Shown one piece after another: positions 24,461-32,581 of a DNA stretch of 32,985 nucleotides (the first letter of the stretch is position 1; each line of letters begins with the position of its first letter). Origin of the DNA: Saprospiraceae bacterium. Its GTDB lineage: Bacteria > Bacteroidota > Bacteroidia > Chitinophagales > Saprospiraceae. The position numbers and the translations under genes are program-made. The notes beneath the pieces were generated by a model. The model was given only the letters and a program-made list of their open reading frames with translations, made no database searches and had not been told where the DNA came from. The stretch covers positions 1 to 32,985 of the forward strand of contig JAHDCQ010000022.1 of assembly GCA_020629845.1 (NCBI GenBank), written 5' to 3'.

Positions 24461-25945
24461 ATGCACACACGTACCTATACTCGCTTTCGTGCGGTTAAGC
24501 AAAAATATTATCGCTTACAGCAGCGCATTCAACGCCTCATCAATACAGGAGATATCCATAAATTTTCTCGCCGGAAACGCCAGCAGCTTTTTAATCGCTT
24601 AGCGCGCTATCAACGCCAATGTTACCGCCTTGTAGGAGCAACGGCTTTGGCTGTAATGACCACCTTGCCCACCCAAGCGCAAACGTTTTGTGAGCAAACG
24701 GGAGCTAATAACCCTTTCAATAGTCTCAATATTAGCAATGCTATAGGTGGCTACTCTACACCACATTTAGTAGATTTAGATGGCGATGGCGACCTTGATT
24801 TGGTGAGTGGCGAAGAGGAAGGTACTATTTTATACTTTGAGAATACAGGCAGTACAGCAAGCCCAATGTATGTCGCACGGACAGGTGTGGACAATCCTTT
24901 TAATCTTATTGATGTTGATTTATATTCCGATCCCTATTTAGAAGATGTAGATATGGACGGAGATTTGGATATGATTATTGGAGAATATGACGGTAGCATC
25001 AACTATCACGAAAATACAGGGGATGTCAATAATCCTACTTTCGTAAAGCGAACAGGACTCTTAAATCCATTTAATGCGATTAATACGACTGGTTATCGCT
25101 CTACGCCACAATTAGTTGACTTAGACGGTGATGGTGATTTAGACGTAGTAACAGGTCAGTATAGTGGTGCGGTCAATTATTTTGAAAATACAGGAGCAGA
25201 TCCTAATTCCCCTTACGAGGAGCAAACAGGTACTAATAACCCTTTTGATGGCATTAGTGTAGGCGAATATAGCAATCCAGTAGTAGCAGATATAGATTGC
25301 GATGGCGATTTGGATTTGATAATTGGGCAGTACAATACGAATGTCATCTACTACGAAAATACAGGCAGCACCGCTAGTCCCAATTATGTCCGACGTATGG
25401 GAGGGGCAAATCCTTTCAGTAGTATTAGCTTAGTTGGTTCAGCGCCTCAGTTTGTAGATTTTGATTTAGACGGTGACTTAGACCTGGTGGTCGGTGATTA
25501 CGAAGGCGATATCTCCTACTATGAAAATTGCTCTACGCCTGCCAAAGTCGTTTTATCGCCTAAGGTTTATCTCCAAGGCCCGCTTAGTGGCACGTCCATG
25601 AGTGCAGACTTAAGTACCAATAGTCTTGTACCACCTACGGAACCTTATACGGGACTGGGATACAGTTTGACAAACGGTAGCGGCGAAAGTGCAAGTACCG
25701 TTGCTTTAGCAAATACTGGAAATCTAGCGATAGTAGATTGGGTGGTAGTAGAACTACGCGACGCGAACACCCCTGCCACCATTATTGAAAGTCGAGCAGC
25801 TCTATTACGTGCTGATGGCACAGTAGTAGCCAAAGATGGAATAGGCCCCGTAGTATTTAGCGCGGCATCTGGAACGGACTATCATGTGGCTATACGGCAT
25901 CGCAATCATCTTAGTGTGATGACGGGTACGGCAGTGCAGTTTTAA
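24461..25945 (+). CDS. Exported FG-GAP/VCBS-type repeat protein with long basic N-terminal extension
   Basis: 494 residues. Residues 1-57 are strongly basic (FRAVKQKYYRLQQRIQRL, FSRRKRQQLFNRLARYQRQ) and precede the hydrophobic core and cleavage site of a signal peptide (VGATALAVMTTLPTQAQ, ~58-74). Five repeats of ~57 residues follow (~77-356), each with a calcium-loop type DxDGDGDLDL and ending YFENTG-like, suggesting a beta-propeller-like adhesive domain. The C-terminal ~130 residues (from ~362) are the unnamed IVDWVVVELR...RHRNHLSVMT module. Probably cell-surface or secreted; no TIGR04183 tail. Its 5' end abuts family-C copy 3. Confidence 0.9.
   Translation: MHTRTYTRFRAVKQKYYRLQQRIQRLINTGDIHKFSRRKRQQLFNRLARYQRQCYRLVGATALAVMTTLPTQAQTFCEQTGANNPFNSLNISNAIGGYSTPHLVDLDGDGDLDLVSGEEEGTILYFENTGSTASPMYVARTGVDNPFNLIDVDLYSDPYLEDVDMDGDLDMIIGEYDGSINYHENTGDVNNPTFVKRTGLLNPFNAINTTGYRSTPQLVDLDGDGDLDVVTGQYSGAVNYFENTGADPNSPYEEQTGTNNPFDGISVGEYSNPVVADIDCDGDLDLIIGQYNTNVIYYENTGSTASPNYVRRMGGANPFSSISLVGSAPQFVDFDLDGDLDLVVGDYEGDISYYENCSTPAKVVLSPKVYLQGPLSGTSMSADLSTNSLVPPTEPYTGLGYSLTNGSGESASTVALANTGNLAIVDWVVVELRDANTPATIIESRAALLRADGTVVAKDGIGPVVFSAASGTDYHVAIRHRNHLSVMTGTAVQF
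25544..25942 (+). other. Unnamed C-terminal module, copy 2 (in FG-GAP protein)
   Basis: Residues ~362-494: KVYLQGPLSGTSMSADL, PPTEPYTGLGY, IVDWVVVELRDANTPATII, SRAALLRADGTVV, YHVAIRHRNHLSVMT. The same order and spacing as the modules ending the metalloprotease and the beta-helix protein. Confidence 0.75.
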
Positions 25946-25956
25946 GTATTCATACT

Positions 25957-26057
25957 GTAAGTACTCAATGAGTGCATGAAAGAATGATAAATGAGTGAAT
26001 AATTCTAGATTCTATTCGCTCATTCAGTCATTCACAATTTACTCATTGAGTATTTAC
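25957..26057. repeat. Hairpin element H between convergent genes
   Basis: GTAAGTACTCAATGAGT pairs with ACTCATTGAGTATTTAC (16 of 17), and pairing continues imperfectly inward for about 42 bp per arm around TTCTAGATT. It begins 12 bp after the FG-GAP gene stop and could act as its terminator. Confidence 0.65.
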
Positions 26058-26068
26058 CTCATACTCAC

Positions 26069-26235
26069 TTAGAAGCTGTTTTAAAACCTCTGCTTGTTTT
26101 TCTGCGTCCCTCTTTTTTCGTCTATTTCTCGATTTTTTTCGCTCCGTAACTCGGCTATGCAACTCAAAAAATCAAAAAATAGACAAAAAAATAGCGTGCA
26201 GAAATTCCAACCATAGGTTTTAAAACAGCTTCTAA
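26069..26235. mobile_element. MITE-like inverted-repeat element, family B
   Basis: 167 bp with perfect 21-bp ends reading TTAGAAGCTG then TTTTAAAACCT and its complement. A second inner stem (GTCTATTT... / ...AAATAGAC) surrounds CCGTAACTCGGCTATGCAAC. No ORF. A solo left end lies at 29628-29648. Confidence 0.8.
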
Positions 26236-26245
26236 AAACGAATAG

Positions 26246-26276
26246 GTGGACAGTCGAATTCAGTTCGACTGTCCAC
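26246..26276. terminator. Strong hairpin between convergent genes, probable bidirectional terminator
   Basis: GTGGACAGTCGAA pairs perfectly with TTCGACTGTCCAC around a TTCAG loop, 20 bp before the stop of the minus-strand gene that ends at 26296. The stem is 13 bp; T-runs are lacking. Confidence 0.5.
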
Positions 26277-26295
26277 TAACTGCTGATAAACGCCA

Positions 26296-29200
26296 TTAAT
26301 TCTCCAATGGATGTGCTGCTAATAACTCCTCTGGTCTATAAAAAACCTCTTTATCTGCTGTCGCAGCGCGTACTGCCGTCACTTGTTCCGCACTTATTGG
26401 CGAGGATTTATTGGTAAAACTATTACGTACAAAAGTCAAAACGTCCGCAATTTCTGCATCATTCATAAGGTTGCCATAGGGAGTCATAGGTACGCGACCA
26501 GGATAGGGTTCGCCTAGTACTTCCATTGGGCCATATAGTCCATGTAGCACTAGTTTGATCAGGCGTTCTTCGCTGCCATTTACCCATTTTGTGCCGACTA
26601 GAGGTGGAAAACCTGACGCGCCTAAGCCTTTGCCATTGGCTTGATGACAGGTGACACAAGAACCATCTTGATGATACAACTCTAGCCCGCGCTTGAATTG
26701 TTCTAAGGCTTCGCCCTCAAGATGTGCAGCCGTTATTTTCTTCGGGTCTTCCGTTATCGAATAGCCATTGAGATGCGCTTTGGCGGTATTGAAAGTTGCT
26801 GCTACTTCGCTATCCATATTTTCCTCATTTACTGCTGCTAGAACTTCCAAGCCATCCTGTTTATGCAGCCAAGAAGCGGCAGTAATGGCTTCTATTTGGA
26901 CTCGGCCGTGTGCATCTTTCGCTATTTGCCGCAGCAAGTCTATGCGATTTTCTAGGCGATGTCCCATATAGCGTACTACCCGCGCTGCCGCTGCACGAAT
27001 GTGGTAATTTTTAGAAGCAAGTAATTGATGCAACAAATCCTCATTGACTTCATTCATGCCCCAATAGACCCAAAGTGCTTCTAGTAGATGGTGTTCGTGC
27101 TGGGTATCCTTTTTATCCAAATCTGCTACCCAAGTTTGCAGGGCAGTAGTGACTGCTGAAGCAGCTCGTCCACGTAACTCCCGACGCGTACGGTAGCGCG
27201 TACGATATTCGGGTAGTTTAAGATTATTGAGTAAGGTCGCTATACTTGCACCAGCAATTTCAGCAGGACCTACAAGTGGACGACTAGGGTAGGTGATGCG
27301 ATAAATGCGTCCGTGTTGGTGGTCGCGTAGAGGGTCGCGGGCATTATGCTGCATGTGTCCGACTAGTACATTGTGCCAATCCACGATATAAAGCGAGCCA
27401 TCGGGGGCAAATTCCAAATCAACGGGGCGATAATTGCCATCGCTAGATTTCGCTAAATCTTGTCGAAACTTACTGAGGTAGCCCGATGTGTCATCCAGCA
27501 TTTGGTGTTGTTTAGTGCCTAAAAATCCAATGGCATTATTGATAAGCATATCGCCCTGCATTTCATCAGGAAAGTGCCGACTCGACACAAACTCCAAACC
27601 CGAAGTAGGGCGTACTTTATGGGCTTCTTCAATAATATTTTTAGATTTACAATGCGAAACACCATAGAGCGATTTCACAGTACCTGGCAACATCCAACGC
27701 ACATCAGGGCCAGAAGTTTCTGCAAAAAAAGGCTGTCCCCATTCATCGAAAGCAATGCCCCAGGGGTTTGGAATGGGCAATTGAGCGGTGCGCTCTAAGC
27801 GTTTTCGGGCGGGATTGTAGCGCATAAATCCGCCATTGGTAGCGCGCACCGTACCATAGGGCGTTTCTACATTGGTGTGTAGAAATACGCCTTCCGCCAT
27901 ATAAATTGCCCCCGAAGGATCGGCACAATAGGCACTTATCACATGATGGGTGTCGTGGTCATCGAAGCCACTGAGGATAATTTCTTTACTATCCGCTTTA
28001 TCATCGCCATTGCTGTCTTTAAGCAAGACTAAATTGGTGCCTTGTGTGCAAAATACGCCTTCATGCGTAAGCTCAAAGCCTGTGGGTAAGTGTAAGCCGT
28101 CTGCAAAAATAGTCTGTTTATCGGCTTTACCGTCCTTATCCGTATCTTCCAGTATGAGGAGTTTGTCATTCGGCTTTTCGTCGCCTGGACGATAGTGCGG
28201 ATAGCTAGGCATGGTAGCCACCCAAAGCCGCCCTTTATTATCAAAGGATAGTTGTACAGGATTGGCTAGATCTGGAAACTCTTGTTCTGAAGCGAATAAT
28301 TCCAATTGGAAACCATCCGCTACTTCGAAAGTGGCAAGCGCGTCTTCTCCATATAAATAGCGTTCTTTTCCCCTTCCATAGTCACCCAATTTATAGTTGG
28401 TTTCCACGGCTGGCAAGCTATCTGTTTTTGCATCGGCTGCGGTAATATCAAAGTCATTAGCTTGTGCGGTTGCCCAAATCGCTTGGTCACGGATGGCGGT
28501 CATTGCACGAATTTTCTTTAATTCAAAGGGATAATTATCAGGGCCAAAAGGATCAAAACGCCGCCCAAATACATGTACGCCATTTGGAATTTTATAATCA
28601 TTATGCCACATCCAATTTTTTTCTTGCACAGCGGCATGAATGGCTTTTTTATGTGGTTTTGCTTTCATTTTTTCTTTGCCAAATAATTCATTGGCAAGAT
28701 AATCTCCAAATTGTTCATAAGCCGCATCGGTCAGTTGCAAGCCATCAATCGTATAATTATCCGCACTAGCAAACCATTCTTGGGTAGGCGTGAAAACATC
28801 TACAAAATACACACCTTGCTCGGCAGCGACTTCCTGCATAGCTTGGGTGTATAAGGCTAGATTTTTGTTCTCTTTGCTGCCATCAGGTAGGTCGTATTGG
28901 TTGGATAAATCCTCAAAAGCAGTTGGAGAAACTAGGGCAAGCTGAGGCGCGTTTTTGCCATTGTATTGCTGGGCTAAGGTATGTTGGATAAAAGCCGCCA
29001 ATTCATTTTTAAAGAGCGAAATACCTGCTTCGCCTTTATAGGATTCAGGAAAGCCAAAAAAGGCCAAAATAACATCTGCCTTGTGCTGAGTAAGCCAATC
29101 GTCTGCGCTTTCCAGTTGCCCAATATTGCCCGAATTGCGCGTGAAATCAGGCTGATAGACTGGTGCGCCTTCGAATGTCCACGGATTTTCGAGCCCCGAA

Positions 29201-29442
29201 CGCGGACGAAAGGCAGGCGTATCGCCGCCGTCGCACATATTGCGGATGTATAGGCTGCTATCAGGAAAGCGCAGATGCAGGGCGGTTTCAAAATGCCCAT
29301 AATTCATCATACGAGCACATAAATTATTGCCTATCAAAATGATGTGGGCATCCTTATGGAGGAGTAGATAAGGTTTGTCTTCTTTTGTGCAACTTATTAA
29401 AAATAAGCTAGCTATCAAGAACAAGCAGATTTGCCGCGCCAT
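26296..29442 (-). CDS. PVC-type membrane-bound dehydrogenase lipoprotein: degenerate SGNH + beta-propeller + HEAT-like + cytochrome c
   Basis: 1048 residues. The lipobox LFLISC (C18) makes it a lipoprotein. Residues ~30-255 look like the SGNH domain seen at the head of such proteins, but block I is IGNNLCARM and the last block is TIDGLQLTD, so the usual Ser and His are absent. Residues ~370-720 match the TIGR02604-type propeller (LWVATMPSYPHYRPGDEKPN, WGIAFDEWGQPFFAETSG, SLYIVDWHN), ~740-880 HEAT-like helices, and ~910-1010 cytochrome c with CVTCH (929-933) and possible Met ligand M986. Likely oxidises sugars or alcohols in the periplasm and passes electrons to the chain; substrate unknown. 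A full family-A element lies 25 bp upstream of the start. Confidence 0.9.
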   Translation of the reverse strand: MARQICLFLIASLFLISCTKEDKPYLLLHKDAHIILIGNNLCARMMNYGHFETALHLRFPDSSLYIRNMCDGGDTPAFRPRSGLENPWTFEGAPVYQPDFTRNSGNIGQLESADDWLTQHKADVILAFFGFPESYKGEAGISLFKNELAAFIQHTLAQQYNGKNAPQLALVSPTAFEDLSNQYDLPDGSKENKNLALYTQAMQEVAAEQGVYFVDVFTPTQEWFASADNYTIDGLQLTDAAYEQFGDYLANELFGKEKMKAKPHKKAIHAAVQEKNWMWHNDYKIPNGVHVFGRRFDPFGPDNYPFELKKIRAMTAIRDQAIWATAQANDFDITAADAKTDSLPAVETNYKLGDYGRGKERYLYGEDALATFEVADGFQLELFASEQEFPDLANPVQLSFDNKGRLWVATMPSYPHYRPGDEKPNDKLLILEDTDKDGKADKQTIFADGLHLPTGFELTHEGVFCTQGTNLVLLKDSNGDDKADSKEIILSGFDDHDTHHVISAYCADPSGAIYMAEGVFLHTNVETPYGTVRATNGGFMRYNPARKRLERTAQLPIPNPWGIAFDEWGQPFFAETSGPDVRWMLPGTVKSLYGVSHCKSKNIIEEAHKVRPTSGLEFVSSRHFPDEMQGDMLINNAIGFLGTKQHQMLDDTSGYLSKFRQDLAKSSDGNYRPVDLEFAPDGSLYIVDWHNVLVGHMQHNARDPLRDHQHGRIYRITYPSRPLVGPAEIAGASIATLLNNLKLPEYRTRYRTRRELRGRAASAVTTALQTWVADLDKKDTQHEHHLLEALWVYWGMNEVNEDLLHQLLASKNYHIRAAAARVVRYMGHRLENRIDLLRQIAKDAHGRVQIEAITAASWLHKQDGLEVLAAVNEENMDSEVAATFNTAKAHLNGYSITEDPKKITAAHLEGEALEQFKRGLELYHQDGSCVTCHQANGKGLGASGFPPLVGTKWVNGSEERLIKLVLHGLYGPMEVLGEPYPGRVPMTPYGNLMNDAEIADVLTFVRNSFTNKSSPISAEQVTAVRAATADKEVFYRPEELLAAHPLEN

Positions 29443-29467
29443 GTCTAAAGTTGTTCGTTTCGTAGTT

Positions 29468-29628
29468 AGGGCATCGGCAAAAAATAACCTACCCGTTTGA
29501 CTTGTTCTTTTTCCAAACCGCGTCGTTACTCATCAGTTACAGAACCAGCTATGCGCCTTCTTCGTGCCTAGCTGGTTGAAAAAATAACAAACTCAAACTA
29601 TGGGTAGGTTATTTTTTGCCGATGCCCT
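29468..29628. mobile_element. MITE-like inverted-repeat element, family A copy 3
   Basis: 161 bp with perfect 27-bp inverted ends (29468-29494 and 29602-29628). The interior matches copy 1 in the same orientation (GTTACTCATCAGTTACAGAA, AGCTATGCGCCTTCTTCG). TTA flanks both sides directly if the ends are taken as GGG...CCC. It occupies most of the 222-bp gap upstream of the dehydrogenase gene, so it must lie within or next to that promoter. Confidence 0.9.
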
Positions 29629-29648
29629 TAAAAGCTGTTTTAAAACCT
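29628..29648. repeat. Solo end of family B abutting family-A copy 3
   Basis: TTAAAAGCTG then TTTTAAAACCT, one mismatch in 21 to the family-B end at 26069. The matching right end is missing. It directly adjoins copy 3 of family A, pointing to a nested insertion or deletion. Confidence 0.7.
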
Positions 29649-29664
29649 AAATTAATCAATTTAA

Positions 29665-31800
29665 TCAAAATGAAACAGGGTTTTTTGTCATAACGCCCAA
29701 GTGATTGCGATGGCGCACCACTACATAAGCACTTGAGACCGTCACGCCATCAAAGGTAATTTCTAAGCTACCATCCAAATCTACTACTTGTCCATCCTTT
29801 CGCAACAAAGCCGCTCGACTTGCAATAATACTACTACTATCCGATGCATCACGAAGTTCTAGTTTTACCCAATCCACCATATCATTTGTAAAGCTTGGCA
29901 TGTTTTCACTTTCTGTATAAGGATTTTGGTTTGGTAATAGACTGGAAACTTGCAAATTCGTGTTCATATCCGTTCCATTAAACGCGCCATGCAAAAACAC
30001 TTTTATTTGTACTGTTTTACCAAACCATTCATACGCGCCAATATCAGGGTTGGCATCTCGAAGCTGCATATCATAGTCATCGCTTGGTAAATCGGTATGT
30101 ACGAATCCTGCATCTCGTGCAGGACTAATACCTCGGATACGCAAATCACGATTAAGCGTATCTACAAAGTAAGGGTTAGCTGTAAAGTATTGCCCCGCCG
30201 ATAAGTCGCTTAATCCCTTAGCGAGTATATTATTAGAAGCTTCCAAAAACTGGGTGTTGGGCCAATCATACACCCGATACGCGCCATCGCTATCGAAACG
30301 CGCCCAACTAATGTTGTTATAGAGTCGCACATAATCCGAACCATGTATGGTAATACCAGAAGAAGCCTGTCGCCCTGAACTCAACGGCACAGCACCATTC
30401 AAATAGCAGGTGTTATTTGTTACAATGCTGCGGTCGGATTTATGTACCACCAAGCCATTGATGCCATTGCCATAAGAGACATTATTCGCAAAGTAAAACC
30501 AGCCGTACAAGTAGGTGTCACGATTGCGTGTGATATAGCAGCCCGAACCATCTATAATGTAATCTTGCGCAGGTGTACCATAGTCTGATGGCCCGTCAGT
30601 AGGATAAGTAGGATTGTAATAAGGGATATTGTTGTAATTATCATAGACCAAATTATTGCTTATTCGCATCTTGATGATTCTCTCCGTATCAATATCTTGT
30701 GCCGTAGCAAATACGATAGCACTTTCTGCATTCGACGACCACCACGTATTGTTGTAGACTATATTTCTATCCACCGTACAGTAGTCACCATTGTTTATTC
30801 GAATTCCCGAATTAGGACAATCATGCACTACATTATCATGGATATAAATATGGTGTCCACTCCAGATTGCAATCCCGCGTCCGCCATAATAATTGTCTTG
30901 AATCAAGCGATTTGAGAAAGCATCGGTATAGCTAATTGCTTGATTTGGCCCTTCTATTTCAAAGCCCGCAATTTCCAAATAGTTTGCTGTCCCCATAAAG
31001 CCACCTGAGCCATCGAATTGCAATTTGGGACTATGCCCTGCTGCATTTTTAATAACCAGCCAGCCAGTTGCTTCGCCTGTTACTGTTCCACTATTTAGGG
31101 ATACTACTGCGCCATTATTGAGACTGCCCGACCCATAGTTCGCATTTTGGTAAATGCCATCCATCACACAAATCGTGTCGCCTGGCTGCCAAGCATTATT
31201 GATGGCATATTGAATCGTTTGCAAAGGATTGGCTGTAGATGTACCATTGTCACCTGAGGTATCATTTATACCGTTAGGACTTACGTACCAATTCGTCACC
31301 TCCCGAATGAGGCTTAATTCATCCAAATAGTAGGTGCCGACTTCTTTGAAATTGAGTTTCAAGCGTCCTGAGCTTGATGATACGCCTGCCGTAAGCGTAG
31401 CGGTATACCATGTCCAGTCGTTGGAAGTTAGCGTTATATCTGTCGTTGCATCATTGGTGAGGTCATCCATTAAGGTAAGACTTATGCTTGTGCCTACTGG
31501 GCCTTTTAGTTGAAAGCTAAGGGTATAATCTTCGCCAGCCACCATATCAAAATAACAAGCCGCGCCGCTAAACATCCGTATTTGCCAGGGACTCGGAGTA
31601 TTTACCTCTATTTGGAGTGCTTGTGTACCTGCATAGACTTCAGTACTTTCAATTTGAAAACTGCCATTGTCTTCATCTGCCGTGAACCAAGTCGTTAGAG
31701 GGGATGCCCCTTCAAAACTGCCTATGCCACCTACCTCAAGGCATTGTGCAAAGATGTAAAAAGGAGCAACTGCCCATAGAAAAGCGAGTGAGTGTTTCAT
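29665..31800 (-). CDS. Secreted right-handed beta-helix protein with CBM-like N-terminus
   Basis: 711 residues. Signal peptide to ~19 (FYIFAQ). Residues ~21-165 form a CBM4_9-like jelly roll (SFEGASPLTTWFTADEDNG, YTLSFQLKG, YYLDELSLI). Residues ~170-595 form a parallel beta-helix that opens with the DUF1565-type WYVSPNGINDTSGDNG...PLQTIQYAIN and has Asn-rich rungs (HHIYIHDNVVHDCPNSGIRI, NNISWA), ending SPARDAGF and NPDIGAYEW. Residues ~596-711 are the unnamed IVDWV-type module. This family includes polysaccharide lyases and structural surface proteins; catalytic residues cannot be assigned. No TIGR04183 tail is present. Confidence 0.9.
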   Translation of the reverse strand: MKHSLAFLWAVAPFYIFAQCLEVGGIGSFEGASPLTTWFTADEDNGSFQIESTEVYAGTQALQIEVNTPSPWQIRMFSGAACYFDMVAGEDYTLSFQLKGPVGTSISLTLMDDLTNDATTDITLTSNDWTWYTATLTAGVSSSSGRLKLNFKEVGTYYLDELSLIREVTNWYVSPNGINDTSGDNGTSTANPLQTIQYAINNAWQPGDTICVMDGIYQNANYGSGSLNNGAVVSLNSGTVTGEATGWLVIKNAAGHSPKLQFDGSGGFMGTANYLEIAGFEIEGPNQAISYTDAFSNRLIQDNYYGGRGIAIWSGHHIYIHDNVVHDCPNSGIRINNGDYCTVDRNIVYNNTWWSSNAESAIVFATAQDIDTERIIKMRISNNLVYDNYNNIPYYNPTYPTDGPSDYGTPAQDYIIDGSGCYITRNRDTYLYGWFYFANNVSYGNGINGLVVHKSDRSIVTNNTCYLNGAVPLSSGRQASSGITIHGSDYVRLYNNISWARFDSDGAYRVYDWPNTQFLEASNNILAKGLSDLSAGQYFTANPYFVDTLNRDLRIRGISPARDAGFVHTDLPSDDYDMQLRDANPDIGAYEWFGKTVQIKVFLHGAFNGTDMNTNLQVSSLLPNQNPYTESENMPSFTNDMVDWVKLELRDASDSSSIIASRAALLRKDGQVVDLDGSLEITFDGVTVSSAYVVVRHRNHLGVMTKNPVSF
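29668..30015 (-). other. Unnamed C-terminal module, copy 3 (in beta-helix protein)
   Basis: Residues ~596-711: VQIKVFLHGAFNGTDMNTNL, NQNPYTES, MVDWVKLELRDASDSSSII, SRAALLRKDGQVVDLDG, YVVVRHRNHLGVMT. It aligns with copies 1 and 2 over its whole length. Confidence 0.75.
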
Positions 31801-31869
31801 ACGTTGAGTACATTCGTGTGGAAAGAGGAAAGATAGGGAAGTTTTTTGGGATTGTCGGGCAGATTTTAG

Positions 31870-32295
31870 CTATTCCACCCGCTCATACTCCAAGCCTGGC
31901 CCGTCACAGGCTTGCCATGTGCCAATGAGTGTCTTTTCAGTTTCTAGGAACAATTGTTCTTGTTGATTCCCAAAGCAGTTACCCATCAGCGCACTATCTT
32001 CTTCATAGTCCAATACCAAATATGTACCATCAGCTAATTCTTGAAAGCTGTATTTGCCACCTGCTTCTTCTACTACGCCATCGCGGGTTCTAGATTTTAT
32101 GAATGTGTCGTCATCCATAAGCAGATAATATTCTTGCCATTCCATGTCCTCGCCTGTGGTTTCGGAATTGGGGACTTGCCCCCACATTTTCACTAACTGC
32201 CATTGTTCGCCTTCTAGCTCAGGTGTTACAGGATCGTTATCTTCGCAAGCTGTGATTACTATCAATAATAATGCGACTAAAATCGGATGTTTCAT
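31870..32295 (-). CDS. Small lipoprotein, lipocalin-like, unknown function
   Basis: 141 residues. LIVITAC gives a lipobox with C17, so the protein is expected to be lipid-anchored. The remainder has the sequence style of small Bacteroidota lipocalin-like lipoproteins: GEQWQLVKMWGQVPNS near the start, short alternating strands (YYLLMDDDTFIKSRTRDGVV, GTYLVLDYEEDS) and a terminal TLIGTWQACDGPGLEYERV with one more Cys near each end. No enzymatic motif. It is 69 bp upstream of the beta-helix gene on the same strand and may be co-transcribed with it. Confidence 0.82.
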   Translation of the reverse strand: MKHPILVALLLIVITACEDNDPVTPELEGEQWQLVKMWGQVPNSETTGEDMEWQEYYLLMDDDTFIKSRTRDGVVEEAGGKYSFQELADGTYLVLDYEEDSALMGNCFGNQQEQLFLETEKTLIGTWQACDGPGLEYERVE

Positions 32296-32369
32296 GTTTT
32301 CAGATTCTATCTATAATGTATTTGCTTCCTTTTGTAAGACGGTGGATTTTTTGGGAAGGGTTGGGTGTA

Positions 32370-32531
32370 TAAGTAGTCGAGTCTAAACACTGTCCGCTAC
32401 TATTGGCTACTTTTTCTGAATGGCAGCGTTAAAAATGATGACCAGCCAAGGAGGATGCTAATAATTTTTGCCTTGCTCTTCAAAAAAATCAACTCAATAG
32501 CAACAGGAAAGTATTTAAACTCGACTACTTA
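32370..32531. repeat. MITE-like inverted-repeat element I
   Basis: 162 bp bounded by TAAGTAGTCGAGTCTAAA and its complement with one mismatch (right side TTTAAACTCGACTACTTA). No ORF. It lies between the small lipoprotein gene and the T9SS cargo gene. Only one copy is in the window. Confidence 0.65.
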
Positions 32532-32534
32532 AAA

Positions 32535-32571
32535 CAATTCAGTAGTCACTACTGAAGCAACTACTGAATTG
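32535..32571 (-). terminator. Terminator hairpin after the T9SS cargo gene
   Basis: CAATTCAGTAGT pairs exactly with ACTACTGAATTG (12 bp) around a 13-nt loop, 11 bp past the stop on the minus strand, followed by TTTTAAG in the direction of transcription. A probable Rho-independent terminator with a short T-run. Confidence 0.6.
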
Positions 32572-32581
32572 AAAAGATGAA

